Shown: positions 56,427 to 64,000 of the stretch, in pieces
How positions within the stretch are numbered: the first letter of the stretch is position 1
Layout of the letters: the number at the start of each line of letters is the position of its first letter
Assembly: GCA_910587475.1 (NCBI GenBank)
Contig: CAJUMR010000004.1
Location: forward strand, 40,310-104,309
Direction: 5' to 3'
Length of the DNA stretch: 64,000 nucleotides
From: an uncultured Muribaculaceae bacterium
Lineage (GTDB): Bacteria; Bacteroidota; Bacteroidia; Bacteroidales; Muribaculaceae
Notes under the pieces: model-generated
Told to the model about the DNA's origin: nothing
Databases searched by the model: none
Seen by the model: only the letters and a program-made list of their open reading frames with translations
Translations under genes and position numbers: made by a program

Positions 56427-59339
56427 TTAATATCCGAATATGTCTTCAGTCGAGAGCATCACGACTTTGCCGAGCTTCGACAGTGCGTCGAGGTCGATGT
56501 CGTTGGTGTCGCCGAGCACACAGTAATAGTAGGTGCGTCCCTTGACATTGTCTTGCTGGAACTTCACCACATCGTCCATGGTGATTTCGGGAAGAGCTTT
56601 GAACACGGCGATGCGGCTGTCGGTGTCGAGGCCGAGATCGCGGGCGTTGATATAGCTCCAGGCGATGTTGTCCTTGATGATGCGTTCGGTGCGGATGCGC
56701 GATTCGATGCCTTTCTTGGCCAGCTCGAATGCCGACTGGCTGACGGGCATGTTGTTGATGATGTCGTCAAATGCGTTGACTGCGTCCGACATCTTGTCGT
56801 TCTGAGTGGCGATCTGAGCGCGGTAGGTGTAGGGGCGGCGCAGATAGCCGGGTTCGACCATGTTGGCCCATGCCGAGTAGGCGAGCGAGCGGCTCTCGCG
56901 CATCTCCTGGAAGACGATGGCGTTCATAGATCCTCCGAAGTATTCGTTGTAGACGTTGCGCAGAGGTTCGATGGCCGGATCATATTTCTCGCCGCGGTTG
57001 GAGTACAGTGACATGTAGAGCTGTTTTGCGTCGTAAGGAGCTACGAACACGATAGTTTCTTCGGGCTGCTGCATTGCAAAAACATTCTGCTCCGGCGAGG
57101 GTGTCAGTTTCTTTGCGATCTGATGATATTTGTTGATATCGGCGATCACCTGTTTTTCCGAGCTTGCGCCGTAGTAGATGATTTCATGTTCGTAGTTCAT
57201 CAGTTCGCGCAGGGCTGAGAGGAATATTTCGGGATCGGCGGCACGCAGTTGCTCGACGCTTAAGGTCCGGGTCTGAGGATTGTCCTTGCCGTAGATCATA
57301 TAAGTCGAGAGAGCGCTGAAATTCTGACGCTGGTTGGTCTTGTTGTTGATGCGCGATTGTTCGACGCGGTCGACATAAGCCGAGTAAGCGGCCGTGTCGG
57401 CCACTGCTTCGTTGACGATTTTCTCGAAGAGAGCCATCGCCTTCGGCATGTTCTCGTTGAGACCGCCGAGCACGATATACGAGCGTTCGGCTCCGATAGA
57501 GATGCGGAATGAGCATGCGAGTTTGTAGAATTCGTTCTGGATCTCCTGCGGAGTCATGTCGGGAGTGCCGAACAGTTCGAGGAGCTCGCTCGCGTAGTCG
57601 AGGCGAGTGTCGTTGTTGGAGCCTACATTATATATATATGTGAGCTGGAACACGTCGTTGGTCGAGTTGTGGGTGTAGAGCACCTGCACACCATTTTTTG
57701 CTTTCAACCGGGTCAGATCCTTGTCGTAGTCGACAAAGACAGGTTCGATCGGGGTCACCGACGAATTCTGGATGTCGAGCAGGAACTGGCTCGAAGCGTC
57801 GCGGTTCATGGCGATCGGAGTGATCTCGGGTTTGGAGATCTTCAGTTCGTTGGGGTCGGGACCCTGGAGTTTGTAGATCGCAACATAGTTGCTGTCGCCG
57901 AAGTATTTGTTGGCAACTTCGACCACTTGTTCTTTGGTGATTTTGTCGAGATCGTCAAACGATTTCACAACGTCGGCCCAAGGCTCCCCGTTGACAAATG
58001 CGTCGACATAGTAGTCCGCGCGGTTTTGGTTGCTCTCGAATGATTTCTGCAACTGGAGCTTGGCGTTGCTGATGATAGCCGGCACGAGATCGTCGGCGAA
58101 ATCGCCGGCGCGGAGTTTGGCCATTTCGGCGAGCAGCAGTTCGCGCACGTCGTCGAGAGTCTGACCGCCCTTGGGCATGCCGATGAGCAGGAATGCACCC
58201 TGGTCGGCGAGTCCGTAGAGACCTGCGCCTGCGCCGAGCATTTTCTGTGCGAGATTGATGTCGACGTCGATCAGGCCGCACTTATTGTTGTTGAGAACTT
58301 CGCTGATGACCGATATCACCTGTGCGTCCTCGGCTTTTGCTTCGGGCACCCGCCATGCTATGTAGAGGCGTTCGGCTTCGTTGCCCCAGACTTCTTTCTT
58401 GATAGGTTCGGTGATGGTCATCTCTGCCGGGAATTCGAGTTTGGGCAGGTTGGGGTTGGGCTTGAGGTGTCCGAAGTATTTTTCGATGATGTCGACCATA
58501 TTGTCGGGGTCGAAATCGCCCGATAGACAGATCGCCATGTTGTTGGGGACATACCACACCTTGTGGTAGTTCTTCACGTTGGTGATCGACGGGTTCTTGA
58601 GATTTTCCTGGGTGCCGAGCACGGTCTGTGTGCCATAGGGGTGGGTGGGGAAAAGTGCCGACAGCATCGTCTCAGCCATCTTGCGGCTGTCAGAGGTCAG
58701 CGACATGTTTTTTTCCTCGTAGATGGTCTCAAGTTCTGTGTGGAAACCGCGTATCACTGGATGTTCGAAGCGGTCGGCCTGGATCTTGGCCCAGTTTTCG
58801 ATTTCGTTGGAGGGAATGTTTTCGACGTAGCAGGTCACGTCCTGACTGGTATAGGCGTTGGTGCCCGAGGCTCCGATGGCGCTCATCAGTTTGTCATACT
58901 CGTTGGGGATGGCAATGAGCGATGCAGCGTAGCTGATCGAGTCGATGGCGTGGTAGATCGTTTTGCGTGCATCTTCGTCGGTCGTCTTGCGGTAGACCTC
59001 AAAGAGCTGTTCGATCTGGTCGAGCAGGGGCTTTTCGGCGGCATAGTCGGTGGTGCCGAATTGCTCGGTGCCTTTGAACATGAGGTGCTCGAAGTAGTGG
59101 GCGAGACCGGTTGTTTCGGCCGGATCGTTCTTTCCGCCCACGCGCACGGCGATGTAGGTCTGGATGCGCGGTTCGTCCTTGTTGACACTCATGAAGATTT
59201 TCAAACCGTTTTTCAACGTGTACATTTTTGTGTCCAGCGGGTCGCCGGCCACAGTCTGGTACTCGTACTTGGCGGCGCCGGCCCCGAATGAGGCCAGCGC
59301 TGCAAGCGCGAATACTGACATACGCAGTAAATGTTTCAT
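56427..59339 (-). CDS. M16 (insulinase-type) metallopeptidase
   Basis: An exported 970-aa zinc peptidase (signal peptide 1-22). The inverted zinc motif HxxEH is in LAHYFEHLMFKG, with the distal Glu in ETIYEEKNMSL. The two homologous halves (about 30-480 and 520-960) give the clamshell fold; the second half lacks the zinc motif, as usual. It probably degrades peptides in the periplasm. A single-gene transcript 53 nt downstream of carB with its own terminator; the promoter could not be placed. Confidence 0.92.
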   Translation of the reverse strand: MKHLLRMSVFALAALASFGAGAAKYEYQTVAGDPLDTKMYTLKNGLKIFMSVNKDEPRIQTYIAVRVGGKNDPAETTGLAHYFEHLMFKGTEQFGTTDYAAEKPLLDQIEQLFEVYRKTTDEDARKTIYHAIDSISYAASLIAIPNEYDKLMSAIGASGTNAYTSQDVTCYVENIPSNEIENWAKIQADRFEHPVIRGFHTELETIYEEKNMSLTSDSRKMAETMLSALFPTHPYGTQTVLGTQENLKNPSITNVKNYHKVWYVPNNMAICLSGDFDPDNMVDIIEKYFGHLKPNPNLPKLEFPAEMTITEPIKKEVWGNEAERLYIAWRVPEAKAEDAQVISVISEVLNNNKCGLIDVDINLAQKMLGAGAGLYGLADQGAFLLIGMPKGGQTLDDVRELLLAEMAKLRAGDFADDLVPAIISNAKLQLQKSFESNQNRADYYVDAFVNGEPWADVVKSFDDLDKITKEQVVEVANKYFGDSNYVAIYKLQGPDPNELKISKPEITPIAMNRDASSQFLLDIQNSSVTPIEPVFVDYDKDLTRLKAKNGVQVLYTHNSTNDVFQLTYIYNVGSNNDTRLDYASELLELFGTPDMTPQEIQNEFYKLACSFRISIGAERSYIVLGGLNENMPKAMALFEKIVNEAVADTAAYSAYVDRVEQSRINNKTNQRQNFSALSTYMIYGKDNPQTRTLSVEQLRAADPEIFLSALRELMNYEHEIIYYGASSEKQVIADINKYHQIAKKLTPSPEQNVFAMQQPEETIVFVAPYDAKQLYMSLYSNRGEKYDPAIEPLRNVYNEYFGGSMNAIVFQEMRESRSLAYSAWANMVEPGYLRRPYTYRAQIATQNDKMSDAVNAFDDIINNMPVSQSAFELAKKGIESRIRTERIIKDNIAWSYINARDLGLDTDSRIAVFKALPEITMDDVVKFQQDNVKGRTYYYCVLGDTNDIDLDALSKLGKVVMLSTEDIFGY

Positions 59340-59392
59340 AATAGATTGATTATTAATGTTACCGAAAAATCGGATTATGGTAGGCGATGGTA

Positions 59393-62300
59393 TTAGTATT
59401 CATCCCAGCTGCGTATCTCGATCTGGTCGATCGACATCGAGGTGAAGGCCAGGATGAACGCCGAAGCCAGACGGGCGTTGGTGAGCAGAGGGATGTTGAG
59501 GTCGATAGCTGCGCGACGGATCTTGTAGCCGTTGCTCAGCTCGGTCGAACTGAGATTCTTGGGAATGTTGACCACAAGGTCGATCTCCTTCTTGTGGAGC
59601 ATGTCGAGAGCCTGCGGCTGCATGTCGGGCTGCGACGGCCAGTAGACTCTGATGGCGGGTATGCCGTTGTCGTTGAGGAACTGGTGGGTGCCGCCTGTCG
59701 CATAGATCTTGTAGCCCTTGTTGTGAAGCATGTGGGCAGCGTCGAGCATGTCGGCTTTCTGTTTGGGCGAACCTGTGCTCAGCAGGATCGATTTCTGCGG
59801 TATGCGGAGACCGACGGCGAGCATCGACTTCAGTATGGCGTCGGAGGTGTCTGTGCCCATGCAGCCTACTTCGCCGGTCGACGACATGTCGACTCCGAGC
59901 ACCGGGTCGGCGCCCTGCAGACGCGAGAATGAGAACTGCGACGCTTTGATGCCGACATAGTCGAGATCGAAAGCGTTTTTGTGGGGTTTCTCGACGGGCA
60001 GACCGAGCATGATGCGAGTGGCGAGGTCGATGAAGTTGATCTTGAGGATCTTCGACACGAACGGGAAGCTTCGCGAGGCGCGAAGGTTACACTCTATCAC
60101 CTTGATATCGTTGTTCTTGGCGAGGAACTGGATGTTGAACGGTCCGGAGATGTTGAGCGCCTTGGCGATCTGCGACGACACCTTCTTGATGCGGCGCATG
60201 GTCTCGACATAGAGTTTCTGAGGCGGGAACTGGATGGTTGCGTCGCCTGAGTGCACGCCGGCAAACTCGATGTGCTCCGAGATGGCGTAGGCTTTGATTT
60301 CGCCGTTCTGCGCCACGGCGTCCATTTCGATTTCCTTGGCGTTCTGGATGAACTCGGTCACCACAACGGGGTGCTGCTTCGAGACGTTGGCGGCGAGGCG
60401 CAGGAAGCGCACGAGTTCGTCGTCGTTGGAGCAGACGTTCATAGCCGCACCCGACAGAACGTAGCTCGGACGAACGAGCACCGGGAAGCCGACTTCGTCG
60501 ATGAACTCTTTGATGTCGTCCATGCTTGTCAGCTCACGCCAGCGGGGCTGATCGATGCCGAGGCGGTCGAGCATCGCAGAGAATTTGTGACGGTCTTCGG
60601 CGTTGTCGATCGAGGCGGCCGACGTGCCGAGTATGTTGATGCCTTCGCCGTCGAGACGTGTGGCCAGGTTGTTAGGTATCTGGCCGCCGACCGACAGGAT
60701 GGTGCCATGGGGCTGTTCGAGGTCGAGGATGTCCATGACGCGTTCGAAGGTCAGCTCGTCGAAGTAGAGGCGGTCACACATGTCGTAGTCGGTCGACACG
60801 GTCTCAGGATTGTAGTTGATCATCACCGAGCGCCAGCCTTCGCGCTTGACTGTCATCAGAGCGTTGACCGAGCACCAGTCAAATTCGACCGATGATCCGA
60901 TGCGGTAGGCTCCCGAACCGAGCACCACGATCGAGCGATGGTCGTGGAGATATTCGACGTCGTTTGTCGAGCCGTTGTAGGTCAGATAGAGATAGTTGGT
61001 CTGGGCCGGATATTCGGCTGCGAGGGTGTCGATCTGCTTTACCACCGGAGTGATGCCGAGGCTCTTGCGCAGGGCGCGCACATCGAGATTGGTCTTCTCG
61101 CTGTCGGTCATCTTGTCTTTGAGCACGGCTCTGCCGACCTGGAAGTCGCTGAAACCTTGCTGCTTGGCCAGACGCAGAAGTTCGGCGGGCAGGCTGTCGA
61201 GTTCGTTGTATTTCGAAAGTTCGTCGGAGGTGTTTATGATGTTCTGCAGTTTGTAGAGGAACCATCGGTCGATTTTGGTCAGCTGATGGATGCGCTCAAC
61301 GTCATAGCCGCTCTGCATGGCCTTGGCGATGACGAAGATGCGCTTGTCGGTCGGGTCGGCGAGCGCGTGATCGATGTTATCGATCTTCATGTCCTTGTTG
61401 CCGACGAAGCCGTGCATGCCTTGGCCGATCATGCGCAGACCCTTCTGGATCGCTTCTTCGAATGTACGGCCGATAGCCATCACTTCGCCGACCGACTTCA
61501 TCGACGATCCGATCTCGCGGTTGACGCGCTGGAATTTACCGAGGTCCCAGCGGGGGATTTTCACCACAAGGTAGTCGAGAGCAGGCTCGAAGAACGCCGA
61601 TGTGCTCTTGGTCACAGAGTTCTTCAGGTCAAACAATCCGTAGCCGAGACCGAGTTTCGCAGCGACGAAAGCCAGAGGATAGCCCGTTGCTTTCGACGCC
61701 AGGGCCGACGAACGGCTCAGACGGGCGTTAACTTCGATCACGCGGTAGTCCATCGAGGCGGGGTCGAACGCATACTGTACGTTACATTCTCCGACGATGC
61801 CGATGTGGCGGATGATCTTTATAGCGAGTGAGCGCAGGTAGTGGTAGTCGTCGTTCGACAGGGTCTGTGACGGTGCTACGACGATACTTTCGCCGGTGTG
61901 GATGCCCAGAGGGTCGAAATTCTCCATGTTGCAGACCGTGATGCAGTTGTCGAAGCGGTCACGCACCACTTCGTACTCTACTTCTTTCCAGCCTTTGAGC
62001 GATTTCTCCACGAGCACCTGAGGCGAGAACGACAGCGCTTTCTCAGTCAGCGCCACCAGTTGCTCGTCGTTGTCGCAGAAGCCGCTGCCGAGACCGCCGA
62101 GCGCGTAGGCCGCGCGCACGATCACAGGGTAGCCGAGGCTGTTGGCCACGCGCAGAGCGTCCGAAACATTGTCGACAGCCTCGCTCTTGATGGTCTTGAT
62201 GTCGATTTCATCGAGCTTCTTGACGAAAAGTTCGCGGTCCTCGGTGTCCATGATCGCACGCACAGGAGTGCCGAGCACTTCGACACCATAGCGTTCGAGC

Positions 62301-62632
62301 ACGCCGCTTTCGTAGAGAGCTACGCCGCAGTTGAGCGCGGTCTGGCCGCCGAATGCGAGCATGATGCCGTCGGGACGCTCTTTTTCGATGATTTTTTCGA
62401 CGAAATAGGGCGTCACCGGCAGGAAGTAGATCTTGTCGGCAAAGCCGTCGGAAGTCTGGACTGTGGCGATGTTGGGGTTGATCAGCACCGTGTTGATGCC
62501 TTCCTCTCTGAGGGCCTTGAGGGCCTGCGATCCTGAGTAGTCAAATTCGCCGGCCTCGCCGATTTTGAGGGCTCCGCTGCCCAATAGCAGCACTTTCTGT
62601 ATTTTCTTTTGATTCGGTTCTGTATTGGTCAT
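59393..62632 (-). CDS. carB: Carbamoyl-phosphate synthase large subunit
   Basis: Makes carbamoyl phosphate from bicarbonate, ammonia and two ATP, for pyrimidine and arginine synthesis. 1079 aa, the normal length: two ATP-grasp halves (1-400 and 550-935), an oligomerisation region between them and a C-terminal regulatory domain (936-1079). LLGSGALKIGEAGEFDYSG and, in the second half, VLGSGAYRIGSSVEFDW are the paired N-terminal motifs; NARLSRSSALASKATGYPLA is diagnostic. It follows carA by 5 nt. Confidence 0.98.
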   Translation of the reverse strand: MTNTEPNQKKIQKVLLLGSGALKIGEAGEFDYSGSQALKALREEGINTVLINPNIATVQTSDGFADKIYFLPVTPYFVEKIIEKERPDGIMLAFGGQTALNCGVALYESGVLERYGVEVLGTPVRAIMDTEDRELFVKKLDEIDIKTIKSEAVDNVSDALRVANSLGYPVIVRAAYALGGLGSGFCDNDEQLVALTEKALSFSPQVLVEKSLKGWKEVEYEVVRDRFDNCITVCNMENFDPLGIHTGESIVVAPSQTLSNDDYHYLRSLAIKIIRHIGIVGECNVQYAFDPASMDYRVIEVNARLSRSSALASKATGYPLAFVAAKLGLGYGLFDLKNSVTKSTSAFFEPALDYLVVKIPRWDLGKFQRVNREIGSSMKSVGEVMAIGRTFEEAIQKGLRMIGQGMHGFVGNKDMKIDNIDHALADPTDKRIFVIAKAMQSGYDVERIHQLTKIDRWFLYKLQNIINTSDELSKYNELDSLPAELLRLAKQQGFSDFQVGRAVLKDKMTDSEKTNLDVRALRKSLGITPVVKQIDTLAAEYPAQTNYLYLTYNGSTNDVEYLHDHRSIVVLGSGAYRIGSSVEFDWCSVNALMTVKREGWRSVMINYNPETVSTDYDMCDRLYFDELTFERVMDILDLEQPHGTILSVGGQIPNNLATRLDGEGINILGTSAASIDNAEDRHKFSAMLDRLGIDQPRWRELTSMDDIKEFIDEVGFPVLVRPSYVLSGAAMNVCSNDDELVRFLRLAANVSKQHPVVVTEFIQNAKEIEMDAVAQNGEIKAYAISEHIEFAGVHSGDATIQFPPQKLYVETMRRIKKVSSQIAKALNISGPFNIQFLAKNNDIKVIECNLRASRSFPFVSKILKINFIDLATRIMLGLPVEKPHKNAFDLDYVGIKASQFSFSRLQGADPVLGVDMSSTGEVGCMGTDTSDAILKSMLAVGLRIPQKSILLSTGSPKQKADMLDAAHMLHNKGYKIYATGGTHQFLNDNGIPAIRVYWPSQPDMQPQALDMLHKKEIDLVVNIPKNLSSTELSNGYKIRRAAIDLNIPLLTNARLASAFILAFTSMSIDQIEIRSWDEY

Positions 62633-62637
62633 GATCG

Positions 62638-63771
62638 TTAGAGCTTGCTGATGAATGTGTCAAAAAGAAATTCGGTGTCCTTCGGGCCGCTCGATGCTTC
62701 GGGGTGGAACTGCGCCGAGAAGAACGGCTTTGTCTTGTGGCGGATGCCTTCGTTTGTGCCGTCGTTCATGTTGATGAACAGCGGTTCCCAGTCGGCGGGC
62801 AGGGTCTCTGAGTCGACTGCAAAACCGTGGTTCTGCGATGTCACGAAGCATGTGTTTGTGCCGGCCTGACGCACGGGCTGATTGTGGCTCCGGTGGCCGT
62901 ATTTCAGTTTGTAGGTTTTTGCTCCCGCAGCTTTAGCCAGCAGCTGGTTGCCCATGCAGATGCCGCAGATGGGGCGGTCTTCGCCGAGGGCTTTGCGCAG
63001 ATGTTCGACGGTCGTGGTGGCGAAGTCGGGGTTGCCGGGGCCGTTGGAGATGAAAAGTCCGTCGTAGGCTATTTTTGAGAAATCGTAGTCCCAGGGCACT
63101 CTGACAACTCTCACTCCGCGGCGGGTCAGACAGCGGATGATGTTGTGCTTCACTCCGCAGTCGACGAGCACGACTGTCTTCTTGTCGGACGACGGAAGTT
63201 GGGGGGCGTCGGCGTTGATCGGTGTCATTGCAAATGATCCGTCGGCGGCAAGTTCGTAGAGCGTTACGCCTTGGGTCGAGGTTTTGCCCACAAGATTTTC
63301 GAGGTTGGGGTCATAGAAGTCAACGTCTTCGCAGCCTTCGATGGTGATTTTGCCGAGCATAGAGCCCTTTTCGCGCAGGTGCTTGGTCAGTGCGCGGGTG
63401 TCGATGCCGTAGATGCCGGGTATCTTTTCGCTTTTGAGCCAGTCGGCGAGAGAGCGGCGGGCGAGCCAGTGGCTGTGTTCCCACGAATAATCCTGGGCGA
63501 TGATGGCCTTGCAGTGGATGTGGGCGTCCTCAAGATAGTCGCTCAGCATGGGGTTGGCATCGGATGGCGGAACGCCGTAGTTGCCCAGCAACGGGAATGT
63601 GGTGACTAAAATCTGCCCTTCATAAGAGGGATCGGTCAGGCTCTCGGGATAGCCTGTCATTGCGGTGTTGAACACGACTTCGCCCGAGGTGGAAGCTTCA
63701 TAGCCGAAGGATTTGCCTTCGAATGTGGTGCCGTCTTCGAGGGTAAGGACGGCGCGTTTTGTTTCGCGCAT
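62638..63771 (-). CDS. carA: Carbamoyl-phosphate synthase small subunit
   Basis: Glutaminase subunit supplying ammonia to CarB, 377 aa. The N-terminal domain has VVFNTAMTGYPESLTDPSY. The class I amidotransferase triad is Cys in GICMGNQLL (His of the usual GxCxGHQ is Asn here) and His-Glu in QFHPEASSGP. GPGNPD precedes the nucleophile. It is the first gene of carAB; a -7 element lies at 63835-63842. Confidence 0.98.
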   Translation of the reverse strand: MRETKRAVLTLEDGTTFEGKSFGYEASTSGEVVFNTAMTGYPESLTDPSYEGQILVTTFPLLGNYGVPPSDANPMLSDYLEDAHIHCKAIIAQDYSWEHSHWLARRSLADWLKSEKIPGIYGIDTRALTKHLREKGSMLGKITIEGCEDVDFYDPNLENLVGKTSTQGVTLYELAADGSFAMTPINADAPQLPSSDKKTVVLVDCGVKHNIIRCLTRRGVRVVRVPWDYDFSKIAYDGLFISNGPGNPDFATTTVEHLRKALGEDRPICGICMGNQLLAKAAGAKTYKLKYGHRSHNQPVRQAGTNTCFVTSQNHGFAVDSETLPADWEPLFINMNDGTNEGIRHKTKPFFSAQFHPEASSGPKDTEFLFDTFISKL

Positions 63772-63834
63772 ACGATAGTACTTTGTTTAAGCGTGATATG
63801 AAAGGGGTCAACACTATCTGTCGTGAAAACCATG

Positions 63835-63842
63835 CAAAGTTA
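63835..63842 (-). promoter_or_regulatory. carAB -7 promoter element
   Basis: Minus-strand TAACTTTG, about 64 nt before the carA ATG. No TTG at 20 nt upstream. I see no pyrimidine-responsive leader. Confidence 0.55.
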
Positions 63843-63913
63843 CAAAAAAACTTCGTAACTCATTCTTAAAAATCGATTTATATTTGCTGTGCGCTGAAGA
63901 TTGATGCCGTGAA

Positions 63914-63946
63914 ACAAAAAAAGGTCCGACCCGCAGGCCTGACCTT
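63914..63946 (-). terminator. Terminator after tRNA-Arg
   Basis: AAGGTC (63921-63926) pairs with GACCTT (63941-63946), extended inside by GGCC and GGTC pairing. Seven T follow on the minus strand. It ends the tRNA transcript before carA. Confidence 0.75.
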
Positions 63947-63950
63947 CTTG

Positions 63951-64000
63951 TGACTCCTACAGGATTCAAACCTGTAACCTTCTGATCCGTAGTCAGATGC
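63951..64000 (-). tRNA. tRNA-Arg (ACG), 5' part outside window
   Basis: The minus strand shows the anticodon stem-loop TCTGA-CTACGGA-TCAGA (anticodon ACG), a T arm ACAGG-TTTGAAT-CCTGT, the 3' acceptor strand AGGAGTC and discriminator A. No CCA is encoded (CAAG follows), so Cca must add it. The D arm and 5' acceptor strand lie past 64000. ACG needs TadA to read CGN codons as inosine. Confidence 0.9.

Overview
This window looks like chromosome of a gut Bacteroidales bacterium, most likely a Muribaculaceae (S24-7) relative. The evidence is a Sus-type polysaccharide locus, GldH, an Lnb-type lipoprotein acyltransferase, ricT, and promoters of the Bacteroidetes form (TTG, 20 nt, TAnnTTTG), seven of which I could place with exactly that spacing. 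The family assignment is inference; the phylum is firm. Almost every gene is on the minus strand; only a guanine deaminase (6023) and a lipoprotein (13212) are on plus. I see no insertion sequence, prophage, CRISPR array or replication origin.

Layout. 1-2200: ribosomal protein genes rplM (cut by the window edge, GTG start, structured leader) and rplU-rpmA, with an S1/P1 nuclease. 2200-7230: a patatin/beta-barrel protein, serB, guaD and a TonB C-terminal-domain protein. 7460-10870: a GH110-like beta-helix glycosidase overlapping a membrane-anchored regulator by ATGA. 10880-13210: groES-groEL, with a full sigma-54-type promoter and TGACA/TGTCA palindromes upstream. 13210-15450: a lipoprotein, then an SPFH protein with a ribbon-helix-helix partner. 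15470-30690: closely packed genes reading toward secA: a coiled-coil gene, zapA, a structured intergenic RNA candidate (6S position), rny, ricT, gldH, a HAD phosphatase, an M24 peptidase, cca, queD, queE, a DUF4468 protein, lnb, a phosphatase-superfamily protein that has lost its active site, and secA.

30747-45919 is a carbohydrate locus: a SusR-like regulator, SusC, SusD, a five-module SusE/F-like lipoprotein, a GH27-like lipoprotein, a SusB-type GH97 alpha-glucosidase and a secreted SusF-like protein, followed by a separately transcribed phosphodiester glycosidase. 46107-49310: a Fic protein and dnaK, whose upstream region repeats the groES promoter architecture. 49450-56370: a cobalamin riboswitch operon encoding a BtuB-like receptor, a BtuG-like beta-propeller and a 1093-residue surface protein. 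56427-64000: an M16 peptidase, carAB and the 3' part of a tRNA-Arg.

The most interesting points are the shared sigma-54-like heat-shock promoters, the third protein of the B12 operon, the common C-terminal tail on four exported proteins, and the dead PafA-like protein coupled to lipoprotein acylation and SecA.
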